Of a stretch of 64,000 nt of DNA, positions 55,149-64,000 are shown one piece after another. Position numbers and translations under genes: made by a program. Under the pieces are notes generated by a model. It did not search any database and had not been told where the DNA came from. It saw only the letters and a program-made list of their open reading frames with translations. Numbering within the stretch: position 1 is the first letter of the stretch; every line of letters starts with the position of its first letter. The stretch is from Pinus tabuliformis (lineage: Eukaryota; Streptophyta; Pinopsida; Pinales; Pinaceae): contig CM062815.1 in NCBI GenBank assembly GCA_031772625.1, positions 914,592,979 through 914,656,978 of the forward strand, in the 5' to 3' direction.

Positions 55149-57960
55149 TTCATGGAATGTTTTCGTTGCCCACTTGTTAGTTGAAGATGATATGTGAAAA
55201 CATTGTACGAGGGAAAACCTAAGTCATAAAATTATTTTAGCTTTTGAAAATAAAGAGCAACCTCCCGTTCCTGTAAAATAAGTCAAGACCCCTCATCTAT
55301 CCTGACACAATGAATGGTTAATAAATGATGCCACTCCATGCAAAATAAAATCAATCAAATAAAGGGTAAATGATTGAGAAATATTTCATGTGGAGAGAGG
55401 TGATGAAAGCTACTTCGTCCTGGTAATTAACAAGCCTACTGGCAGAAACACAATGCTTGTGGTTTCTTAAGTGACTCCACTAGGGTACTGAGAAAGACTG
55501 CTAGTAGTGGAGCAACACCAAAAACTCATTATAAAATCTTGTATATAATAAGCCCTTTTTCATGTTCCACGTGTTATCATTGAAGACTTATGTGTGTGAG
55601 TTATTGTTTGAGAATGTAAAAAATGATGTTATCTAGTTGGGAAATAGGGGAAGGGCATATTTGTGAAAGGTATGGTAATTCAAAGTGGTACCCACAATGT
55701 CTATCCAATACTTTGTTGCATCATTCATAAGAACAGATATATTTTAGTGATGTAGGCAAAGATAATGGATTCTACGAGTGATTCACCAATTATTGTAGCT
55801 GCTACAACACCACCACAAATTTTTCCTTTCACCAAGTTTTGGGGTCCCCCTCTACTTATCTAGGTCTTGAGGATTATGCTTATTACTTTGAATCAATGAA
55901 ATATTGCATTGACATGGTTCTTATCAAACCCTATTGGTGCTTGTGCTTTGGTGATTCATATGAATTTTTCTCCTAGTATATTGATCTTATTAATGCATTA
56001 GTGTTTGATGGGATTTGTTTCTTTAATGATGCATTAAGAATCTTACATATCCTCAAGCCTTTATTTTCTACAATATGTATTATAATGATGTAAAGGCATC
56101 TTATGCTAATGGTTATGGAATAAATTTAGTTGCATTAGGGTTTATGAAGACATCATCCTTCCCATGTATCTTTAAAACCCTAGATTGTCATGATTAAATA
56201 TCTAGCCTTGCTTTGAATTAATCTTCACCCTCTAGGATTCATTTTCTTTTTTATGGCACTTGCATTATGTCAGCAAAGCAAGAACTGACTTTAGAAATTA
56301 TGATGTATTTTCAGTTGCTCGTGAAATTTTAACCAAAATCACAAGACAAAAATCTACTCCACTGCTTCATAGAAACTAATTCACAATCTAATACAAAGAT
56401 GTTAGACATACAATAAGAAATCACACACATGCAACAAGTATTTTTTCACGAGGAAAGAAAAATGCTAAAAATCCTAATGGATGCTTGGATTAAATAAGAA
56501 GAATAGAGATGTATGACAATTTCTTTGCTCAACTGGGCACAACTTACAAGTTGATAACATATCTCTCTGCTCATTGAAAGGCTCTAACCCAGACACAGTC
56601 AAATTTTTCCTCTTCTTGAGCTCATATTTTCTTGTGTTGTTCCTTGAGGAATTAGGCCCCTATTATTTAGGAAATTCCTAAAATTGATTGCAAAATTCCT
56701 TTTGGATGATCCTTTGATTGCATGCAACACCTATACACTCAAGACTAGTCTATAACTGATTTTACAGAAGATGAAATGAGCATACATCACGAATCATTGT
56801 TCCTACGGAAGAAGAAATGAATTGTATGTGATGTTGTTTGTCTTCAGCATTAGGTGGTGGTAAAATTTATGTAATGGTAGAATGATGATGAGTGGGAGTG
56901 GGTTCTTGTGATACCATTGATTTCCTAGGATCCAACATATCTTCATCTATGTGAGGCTAGTACTGAATTCGAAGCTATTGAAATGTTTGTAACATAGGAC
57001 ATGTCTTAGAACTATGAGCGCTACTTGTGTAAATACTGCACACAAAATTAGTGCTAAAAAAATAAATCGTGTGGGTGTGAATATCATGTATAGTATGAGA
57101 CAATGATGTCTGCTTGGTGTCATGAGGTGGGGCATTCTTTGGTTCCAAAAGCCTCTGGATCTTAGTATCAACATGAGGTGTCTCCCTAACATTAGATTTT
57201 CTCAATGTTTCTCTTGTCACTAAAAAATGTGGAAGGTACAGACAATTCCGTGTATGGTGTTCCTTAGAGAGGATGTGAAACTGATGACACGAGAATATAG
57301 CGTGTTTAGTTCATGGAATATGGACCAACAAGCAAAATATAGTTGGAATATTTCCCAATTCCCGACATTGATTCACCAGGTGGTTGGGTCTATTGCATAG
57401 GGCGCAGATGCGGGGTGATTTTGACAATGAAGACTGAGGCCTTTTTTGTATTTTTTCTAGATCCTCACTGATGGTGGTGGGAGTTAAGATGTTGATGGGT
57501 GTTTGGTTGTGTCTCAGGAGGTATTTTTTCCTCTAATATGCACAAGATGGACCTAGATCCATCATCCCCCACTAGGGTGGTGTTATCCAGGGATTGGGCA
57601 TCTGGCTCAACTAACATTGAATTCTCAACATTTAATTGACTCATGAAATCCAATGCTTTGCAAAATCGAGGAAGGTGTGGGAAACACTGAGTATCATGCT
57701 TTCTTGCACAAATTTTCTAACTATGACACCTACATCTAAGTCTATTGCTCGGGGTGACATGTAGTGTAGGGCAATACCTCCTAAATGCCTGTAACACGTG
57801 ACATTGGTCTATGAAATGGTTTAGTTCATAGCATAAAGTGCACAAACATTAGGGGAATTTTGAGGTCTGAAATGGGCATCTTAAGAAAATTATATAATAA
57901 TAGTGGAAACAGCAAAATAATATTAAATTACATCATCAAATTTCAGAGGGGAAAAAAAAA
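55149..57960 (+). other. Element E remainder and unassigned sequence
   Basis: 55470-55530 (ACTCCACTAGGGTACTG...GGAGCAACACCA) and 55790-55830 (TTGTAGCTGCTACAACACCACC) align with element B at 6940-7060 and 7305-7345, so E extends at least to about 55850. Beyond that no coding frame, RNA gene or LTR partner was recognised. A short poly-A run is at 57951-57964. Confidence 0.45.
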
Positions 57961-58300
57961 AAAACTATTTTTCAGCTTGTCTTTTCAACTTATCTCCCTA
58001 CTCAAATTTCGAGCCAAAACACTCGTTGGATGCAAAATTTGATTCCTAAGCCAAGGAGTACTCATGTTGCATACTTTCGATGGACCCTACTACATGGAAA
58101 ATGAGAAATACATGAAAAACGTGATTGCAATCATGTTTACATGTACTTCTTATTTTTCATGTAGTAGGGTCCATCGAAAGTATGCAACATAGGTACTCCT
58201 TGGAGAGGAATTAAATTTTGCATCCAACGATTACTCCTGCTTGAAATTTGAGTAAAACCTTAAGGAGATTAGTTGAAAATACGAGTTGAAAAAGTAGTTT
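57961..58300. repeat. About 330 bp near-perfect inverted repeat (foldback/MITE-like)
   Basis: The left arm (about 57961-58125) and right arm (about 58126-58300) are reverse complements with few mismatches. GGACCCTACTACATG at 58082-58096 pairs with CATGTAGTAGGGTCC at 58158-58172. TTGCATACTTTCGATGG pairs with CCATCGAAAGTATGCAA. CGTTGGATGCAAAATTT pairs with AAATTTTGCATCCAACG. Pairing continues to the centre at about 58125 (GATTGCAATC), so there is almost no loop. Clear TSDs were not identified. It could be a MITE, a foldback element or a hairpin small-RNA source. Confidence 0.88.
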
Positions 58301-58514
58301 TATTATTTTATTATTTTTTAATCTTTTTACTTTTTTACTTCAAAAATGGTCAATCATCCCCCATGGTTGACATCATCATCTTGAATCCTATTGGTTATTA
58401 TAAAGTTTATTTTGGTTGTACATTTTTCTCAGGAGGCCCATTTTAGACATCAAAATTCCCTAATCAAGGTATGTTGGGGTGTCATTGATTTTGGTTATCT
58501 CCACGTATGGTGGG
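58301..58514 (+). other. Short spacer before element I
   Basis: No feature recognised. A TGTTGGGG at 58472 is an alternative, less likely start for the element I LTR. Confidence 0.4.
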
Positions 58515-59369
58515 TGTTGGGCATAAGATCCCCCGCGCAATGGTTTTGGGGCTTAAAGCCTGTATTTTTGGGTCAATTGTATTGTAAAGACTTCGCGAAG
58601 TGCACAGAGTGCAAATTAAAGAGTAAAGAGTTGAGTCAAAGGGTTTTCCGCCCTAAAATAATGTAACTTAATGTAAAGTGTGTCGGCCTACCCATGGTCC
58701 GCGGGCCATGGGATTGTATAAATAGATCAAGGCTCTAAGATGTAAAGTAGCTTTAATTTTTGAGAAATGATTAAGTGATGATGGAAGATTGAGATAACTT
58801 TAAGTCTGTAAGTTCGAGTCTTGGGTCATAGGAGTAGATAGAGGCTCCGCAGCTGTGTGTGCGGACCCCTACAGCTGAGTGCGCAGGGTAGGAGTTGGGA
58901 TTGTAACTGAAGAAGTAATAATAAAGATAAGTTGGTTTTGGAATATCGTGTGTCTATGTTTCTGTATTTATGTTTATGCATCTCTTCACAGTTTTATAAT
59001 TGCATGCATATATGTTTATGTTGAATGGTGAATGGAAGTATTGGGCCCACTTAATTTAAGTTAAGAACTATAAGCTTAAGCAGTAAGAGTAAAAGGGATC
59101 TTCACGCTCTTCACTTAACCGCGCGAAGGTAGTTGCGCAGGATAGAAAGCTGTGCGGAAGCAGCGCAATGCACAAATTCGAACTGCAAACCTTCCAAGAC
59201 TCATCAAGACATCCCAAGGGTGCGAAAACCTAGTTCTAGCACCCTCCTATACTACCTCGGGTGAGACCTCAGTTCGCGCACCGCGGACTATTGCCGAAAG
59301 GGCCAGTAGTTTCGGGATTTGTTCGGTTAATTCATGACTAAACCTCTGTCAGGCCCCATCAAGCCAACA
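58515..59369 (+). repeat. Element I 5' LTR
   Basis: Proposed limits are TGTTGGGCATAAG (58515) to AAGCCAACA (59369). A 22 bp near-palindrome (58691-58712) is followed directly by TATAAATAGA (58717-58726). A polyadenylation-like AATAATAAAG lies near 58917. The 3' LTR is outside the window, so the start is set by motif only; 58472 is the alternative. Confidence 0.7.
58691..58726 (+). promoter_or_regulatory. Palindrome plus TATA box in the element I LTR
   Basis: CCCATGGTCCGCGGGCCATGGG (58691-58712) reads the same on both strands except for one symmetric mismatched pair. It sits four bases before TATAAATAGA, a strong plant TATA box. It may bind a dimeric regulator (inference). Confidence 0.65.
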
Positions 59370-59371
59370 AA

Positions 59372-59389
59372 TGGTTCCGTTGCCAGGAC
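59372..59389 (+). other. Element I primer-binding-like site
   Basis: TGGTTCCGTTGCCAGGAC starts two bases after the LTR end, at the right place for a tRNA primer site. It resembles the TGGCGCCGTTGCC type used by many plant gypsy elements but differs at two positions near the start. The tRNA was not assigned. Confidence 0.55.
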
Positions 59390-59413
59390 CAGGATCTTCC
59401 TAAGGGATGTCTG

Positions 59414-59893
59414 ATGTCGGAACATTGGAATCCAACAAAGAAAGAAGTTGAAGACTGGTTGATTAACAAGATTCATGAGTTCGCGACACAGGAGAATAAA
59501 AATTCACAAATATCCAAGGACCAGTGGTTAGATTGCCACCTATATACAGAAGTGCACGGAATTTTCTTCGCTTCTTTCTCAGTCGAGCTGTATGAGTGGA
59601 TCGTGAAGTTAGCAGACAACCAAGGGAGGTGCAGATTCGATAAACCAATATTGTGGAGTCCAGAGTTAGTGCATAGACTAGAAGCCTCGAAAGATAAGAT
59701 CGCGCCTGCTGTAGATCATTGGCTGGATCGGATTATAGGCAGATTCATCATTGAGTTCGCAGTAGATACAACTGTTAGCTATAGTGAGGCCGAGCGACGG
59801 TTTCTCAAGGGTTCGCGAGGTAAGCACATTAGGTCTCTGAATACTTGGATTAAAATGTTTTTGTGTGAGAAACGGGTTATGCAAGTAAATTAA
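59414..59893 (+). CDS. Element I upstream ORF (159 aa), unknown function
   Basis: An intact frame beginning 25 bases after the primer-like site: MSEHWNPTKKEVEDWLINK, then a helical, Trp-rich protein (WLDCHLY, YEWIVKLADNQGRCRF, DHWLDRIIGRFIIEF). It has no Gag zinc knuckle or other known motif. It precedes the real Gag (60139 on) in a different unit. Tat/Ogre-type gypsy elements carry an extra ORF in this place, but sequence similarity is not shown. It is the only undamaged coding frame of this element in the window, which is odd for a decayed copy. Confidence 0.5.
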   Translation: MSEHWNPTKKEVEDWLINKIHEFATQENKNSQISKDQWLDCHLYTEVHGIFFASFSVELYEWIVKLADNQGRCRFDKPILWSPELVHRLEASKDKIAPAVDHWLDRIIGRFIIEFAVDTTVSYSEAERRFLKGSRGKHIRSLNTWIKMFLCEKRVMQVN

Positions 59894-60138
59894 TGTTGGG
59901 GACTACACAAAGTGGAAGATCTTATAGAAACCTAGATAGCAAAGGAATAAAGGATAGTCCTTTGATTTCACCATGAAGGGAAAGTGCGGAAGAGCTCACG
60001 GCCATTTCGCCGAGGATCGCGGTAAGTTTGATAAGGGAGCGGATCCTGTGATTGCCACCACCACCTACACTACCACCCACCTCACCGTTTTCGCCGATAT
60101 CTCCACCCACTCCACCTTCACGACCTTCACCGTTCAGT

Positions 60139-61420
60139 ATGGTAAGTGCAATTAAACTATGGGTGTTCAAGGGGGTAGGAAATAAAGATCCAGATCAGTT
60201 CTGGTTCATGGTTCGCGCAGTATGGGAAGCACACAAAGTAGTAGACGATAAAATCAAGAAGGCAACTCTGATGAGCGTGCTGTAGGACCACGCATTGACG
60301 TTGTATATCAAACATTTTAATGATCACCCGAACACTGGGATCGCATAAGTACAAGCCGCGCTGAACAAGGATTTTAGCAGACCGAAATCAGAAACAGAGT
60401 CGATTATCGGACTTAAGGAAAGCGCGATGCTCCTAGGAGAGACCCCCTGGGACTTGGATCAAAGTTTGAAAAGCATGATTCGAAAAACAAATATGATTTT
60501 GACTAATGCGCAACACCGCACCTGGTTTATAGCATCATTATCACCACATTTGAGAACAACATTGTCACAACAGAAGTTGACCACGCAGGTGGAGGCTTTA
60601 GAAATGGCAATGAGACTACATGAGACCCTGATACAAGATCCTGCATTGGGATTTCAAGAGATTCACATGTAGTTACAGAATCTGTGTTTAGAAATGAAGA
60701 GCCTGAAGCAAGAAAGGACATTGGAACCTGAAGTGCGCGAAGAAGTCTGGTGCGTCAAATGTAAGGGTTAGGGACATGACAAGGACCATTCCCTGTATTC
60801 GCGAATTACTTAGCAATGGGAGGAACTATGTCATTGAGGTCGGAGGCACAAGCAAGGCCCAGCACGACGCATGCCTTGTGGTGTACGATATGTCAGATAG
60901 GAGGAAAGAATAATATAGACAACTGTCATTTATTATAGAAGTACACACAAACGTCGCAACAAATTTTCTGTAATTTTTGTAGATCAGTTGGACACAACAA
61001 GCGCACTTGTCAAAGTTATGAGCTAATGATAGATCGAACCCCCGCCTACAGAATGCAGACAGAAATGCGAGCCCTGGACCCGAATTCTGTAGCGCGTAGT
61101 TGATTCCAAGGACGCGGATGAGGGAGAGGAGGAATGGGACCTGGAAGGGGTCGCGGACAAGTGATCTGTTATAATTGCAGAGGGCCTGGGCACTATGCCC
61201 ACAACTGTACCAACCCGACAAGAATATCCTATTCATATTGCTCTTAGTTTGATCATGCAATGATAGATTGTCCTACGTTGATAGTACAGATGCTCGAGAA
61301 AGGGGTCCTTCAGCCACCACCTACCCAGAATGTGCAGATGATGAGATCGGAACCGTGCGAGGGAGAACCAACAGTGAACATGATGCTTAGAAGTGGAAGT
61401 GCGACAGGGGAGGATAAGGG
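60139..61420 (+). pseudogene. Element I gag with zinc knuckles
   Basis: Likely start at ATG 60139 (MVSAIKLWVFKGVG). The gypsy Gag core reads DPDQFWFMVRAVWEAHK, a TAG at 60283, LTLYIKHF, ALNKDFSRPKSE and GETPWDLDQSLK, then MAMRLHETLIQ. Further stops lie near 60347, 60670 and 60770. Knuckle 1 near 60750-60795 is CVKCKG-stop-GHDKDHS, its last Cys changed to Ser. Knuckle 2 CYNCRGPGHYAHNC (about 61167-61206) is intact. A third, degenerate one (YCS-stop-FDHAMIDC) follows near 61240. A proline-rich leader (60052-60138) precedes the start. Confidence 0.8.
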
Positions 61421-61759
61421 GAAACAACCTTAAGAGTATCACTGGGTTCGAAAGGCTCCTGCAAAGGAAATTGAATTCAATTTGGAGCACACGAAGGAAA
61501 CCTTTATGGAAGCTAAGAAGAGCTTCGCGGAGGCCTCCATGTCAAGTGGTCAGGATCAAACAGAGGCAGGAATGGATCCTTCTATGCTCACTACCTTTCT
61601 AGAGGCATGTATGAAATTGTTGCACTACAGTAGGGTGGTAAAAGGTTTACAGGAATTGATTACTAGGTGCGAAGGGTCTAGAGAACTGCAGGTGGTTCGA
61701 AAAGTAGGAAATCATGCCTCACACATAGGAAGGGAGATGAGGTTGACTGCGTAGATAGG

Positions 61760-62348
61760 AGAATATGAGATGGACTAGGTAATTCTGGACTTAGGATCAG
61801 AAGCAAATGTACTACTGAAACATACTTGGGACCGAATGGGGAAGCCCGCGTTGCAGAGGTCTCCCATTTAGTTGCGAATGGTGAACCAGCAGAAAATCAT
61901 ACCAATGGGGAGACTGCAAGGGGTCACCATGGATGTTGAGGGTGCGATTACGCTAGTAGACTTTGAGGTGATCAAGATTTTTGATGATAGTAATCCTTAT
62001 CCCACTCTATTAGATATCGATTGGGCTACAGATATGAATGGATTTATTAATTTGAAGAAGCGCAAGATGATTTTCGAGAAGAAGGCATTGCTTATGGTCG
62101 TACCATTAGCCCCCGCTGAAGGCGCGCGATACACTGAGCCAGTTCATGATGAAGATAGCGATGACGAGCTCTATTTTATTTATCAGATCACTACATGCGA
62201 ACAGGATTCAGTGAATCCGACGGCTGATGGTAGAATTTCGTGGGAGCGTGACAGCTTCTGTACCTCGGATTCAGATGAAGAAATCGAAAGATGGCAGAAT
62301 CGGTTGCATAAGGTGACAACACTTAATTGCAATACATTGATAAAATAA
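61760..62348 (+). pseudogene. Element I aspartic protease and acidic linker
   Basis: VILDLGSEANVLLKHTWDRMG (about 61780-61840) has the shape of a gypsy retropepsin, with Asp-Leu-Gly in place of Asp-Ser/Thr-Gly; this DLG form is, as I recall, usual in this plant group. A TAG near 61869 precedes LRMVNQQKIIPMGRLQG. The frame 61872-62348 continues with PYPTLLDIDWATDMNG and an acidic linker (DEDSDDELYF, SDSDEEIERW). Confidence 0.75.
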
Positions 62349-62429
62349 CTACGCTGTGTAACAATGGAGGTGTGCAGCTTACCAACATACGACGAATTAA
62401 CTGAGGTAGAAATATTCCTGGACAAATTT

Positions 62430-62960
62430 TAAAGTGCCGTACCAACGCCGCAATGGTTCGAAGCGCTGAAATGGACACTGCGCACTACACCCACAAGGTG
62501 GTGGGGTACCCATCAAGGTAGTTTTGAGAGCTGGTGCGAATGCCGATGGATGATGCGACTATGCTTTGGGAAACCATAGTTGCGAATGCAAGAAAAATAC
62601 GATGGTCAGGATGACCCGCGCTCCCACCTCGCGAAGTGAATGAAAGCCTATGAAGACGAACCACAACCTGAATGGGTGTATTTTTTCTATCACACTCTGG
62701 ATGTCATACCTATGAACTGGTATACGAAAACAGAGCTCTGCCATGGTACGAGCGAGTGGGATATCTTGCGCGAAGGGTTTCTGCTTACTTTTTCGTTTGA
62801 AGACTGTTGTTGGGATACTGTTGATGATGTGCTACAAGCAGTCAAGGCAGCTATTTTCAAGGTACCCCAGGAGCCTATAGAAGCAATTCAACCAAAGTAG
62901 GCAACGTGATTAAACTGTGCACTGGAATGTTACAATGTGAACGTTGAGGAAGATGAAGAG
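62430..62960 (+). pseudogene. Second Gag-like module between protease and RT in element I
   Basis: Reading with stops gives PTPQWFEALKW, then KYDGQDDPRSHLAK, and the open stretch 62640-62900 with WVYFFYHTLDVIPMNWY, TSEWDILREGFLLTFSFED and a helical tail ending PQEPIEAIQPK. The pattern of hydrophobic residues, W-x2-L-x3-F-x3-F and an early D-P is that of a retrotransposon Gag core. It lies downstream of protease, where Gag is not expected. It is distinct in sequence from the upstream Gag at 60139. Confidence 0.6.
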
Positions 62961-63119
62961 GACCCCCGGAATATTAGTATTCCATAAACGGAAGGGTATC
63001 ATGAAGTACAAGGTCCCTCAATTGAAGACCCTGACATTAATGCACCTCTCAAAATGAAATAGGTGAATATTGGAACAGAGGAGGATCCCAAGTACGCGAA
63101 GCTTGGAGAATATTAGGAC

Positions 63120-64000
63120 GATGCCACGGTAGATAAAGTCGCAGATTTACTCCGCAAATACTAGGACCTATTCCCAACCAAGATCACGGAGCTAAAAGGG
63201 ATTATTGGTGACTTAGGAATGATGAGGATCAACCTAAAGCCTAACGCAAAACCAGTCAAGCAACGACCGTATCGTTTGAATCCCAAATACAAAGAAAAGG
63301 TCCGCACGGAATTGGATAAAATGCTCGCAGCCGGAATTATTGAGCCCGTGGAAGAATCTGATTGGGTGAGCCCTATGGTAGTACAGGAGAAGAAGAAAAA
63401 GGGAGAGATACGAGTATGTGTGGACCTTAGGAAGCTGAACGATGCTTGTGTACATGATCCGTTCCCAACACCATTTACAGACGAAGTGCTGGAAAATGTT
63501 GGTGGGCAAGAAGTGTACTCATTCACAGATGGTTTCTCAGGGTACCACCAGATTAAGATCACGCCAGAAGATAGGAGAAAAATGACCTTCACAACATAGT
63601 GGGGTTTTTTCCAGTACACGGTTATGCCATTTGGATTGAAGAACGCACCAGCCATCTTCTCGTGTATCGTTGTCGCCACGTTTAAAGAGTACATCCACAA
63701 GTTTTTGGAGGTATACTTGGATGATTGGACTATTTTCAGTTTAGTAAAACACCATGTGGCAAGCCTACGCTTGATGTTGGATACTTTCCGACGGCACCAG
63801 ATCGCGCTTAACCTTAAAAAGTGCACTTTCCTTGTTCCCTTCAGAAACCTGTTGGGCCATGTAGTCTGCAAGCAAGGGCTGATGGTGGATCCTGTGAAGA
63901 TTGCAGTGATTTTGAATCTAGAAGCACCGCGTAGTGTTAAACAACTACGCGCCACCCTGGGGCACACAAGGTACTACAGGAAGTTTATCAAAAGTTATGC
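63120..64000 (+). pseudogene. Element I reverse transcriptase (cut by window end)
   Basis: A linker DKVADLLRKY-stop-DLFPTKITELKGI leads into RT: KPVKQRPYRLNPKYKEKV, GIIEPVEESDWVSPMVVQEKK, IRVCVDLRKLNDACVHDPFPTPF, FSGYHQIKI, a TAG at 63597-63599 in place of the usual Glu before WGFFQYTVMPFGLKNAPAIF, the catalytic YLDDW near 63715, and LLGHVVCKQGLMVDP to YYRKFIKSYA at the edge. The YLDD box and VDLRKLN are intact. One visible stop breaks the frame. RNase H and integrase are expected beyond 64000. Confidence 0.9.

Larger units (their letters stand above)
28884..55850 (+). mobile_element. Element E: pol-less LTR element related to B, split by F and G
   Basis: Pieces at about 28884-29120, 33176-37254 and 55149-55850 (limits uncertain) share landmarks with element B in the same order: a TATAAATATA/CCTCAT promoter region, an LTR end with ATGAGGTCTAATTGGGAC, a Gag remnant, acidic coding blocks, the GGAGCAACACC block and the GTAGCTGCTACAAC block. 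No pol was seen. A 3' LTR was not found; it may be deleted or lie in the unresolved stretch before 57900. E is the oldest layer of the right-hand nest. Confidence 0.6.
58515..64000 (+). mobile_element. Element I: Ty3/gypsy retrotransposon (right end outside window)
   Basis: 5' LTR, primer-like site, an upstream ORF, Gag with zinc knuckles, protease, a Gag-like module and RT, in the order of a gypsy element; RNase H and integrase would lie beyond 64000. The Gag and RT sequences (WVFKGVG...DPDQFW, YLDDWTIF, HRRHQIAL-type context, LGHVVCKQGLMVDP) resemble conifer gypsy polyproteins from memory. Many in-frame stops show it is inactive. Local GC content is higher than in the copia elements. Confidence 0.88.

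Noticed and set aside
58472..58514. Alternative LTR start of element I at TGTTGGGG
   Set aside because: TGTTGGGCATAAG at 58515 better resembles typical starts; it cannot be settled without the 3' LTR, so it is kept only as an alternative.
63161..63967. Minus-strand frame of 268 residues
   Set aside because: Antisense shadow of the element I RT, whose plus strand shows VDLRKLN and YLDDW.

Overview
This window is seed-plant nuclear DNA made almost entirely of nested LTR retrotransposons. I found no intact host gene, no tRNA or rRNA gene and no CRISPR array. Three things point to a gymnosperm (conifer-like) genome. The damage to the elements suggests mixed and often old ages. Large LTR elements lacking pol are abundant. 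The Ty3/gypsy element at the right end has Gag and RT motifs that I associate with conifer gypsy elements. The species call is inference.

Layout (my labels). Element A (1-3739, +) is an LTR element without pol; it sits inside the 5' LTR of element B. Element B (3740-12725, +) is a large LTR element with a Gag remnant, a long unrecognised 3' reading frame just before its 3' LTR, and no visible pol. A spacer (12726-14364) carries a degraded piece of a GRV2/RME-8-like DnaJ-domain endocytosis gene. Element C (14370-20605, +) is a nearly complete Ty1/copia element with an ATTTG target-site duplication (TSD). 20611-22349 and 27771-28700 are older unassigned sequence, split by element D (22355-27765, -), a Ty1/copia element with short LTRs that end AG...CT and a GTTCC TSD.

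Element E is related to B. Its 5' LTR (about 28884-33760) is split by element F (29121-33170, -; TSD TAGAC), a copia element that keeps only Gag and protease. E's body continues to 37254 and resumes at 55149. It is split by element G (37255-55143, +; TSD CATAT), a Sirevirus-like copia element. G's own 3' LTR is split by element H (45271-54108, +; TSD GTTTG), a younger relative of G. This gives a dated stack: H in G, G in E.

Right end: an almost spacer-free inverted repeat of about 330 bp (57961-58300), then element I (58515 to the window end, +), a Ty3/gypsy element. I has an extra ORF before Gag, zinc knuckles, a protease, a second Gag-like module between protease and RT, and an RT cut by the window edge.

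In the intact ancestors, each autonomous copia element would make one Gag-PR-IN-RT-RH polyprotein, primed by initiator-Met tRNA (TGGTATCAGAGC primer site). Every copy here carries nonsense or frameshift damage. G and H compared with each other show that several stops are CAG-to-TAG changes, as expected from cytosine methylation decay. The most unusual points are the AG...CT termini of D, the use of the first LTR bases as the pol stop codon in C and D (lost in C), conserved hairpins and arrays in the G/H LTRs, the two Gag modules of I, and the pol-less B/E family.
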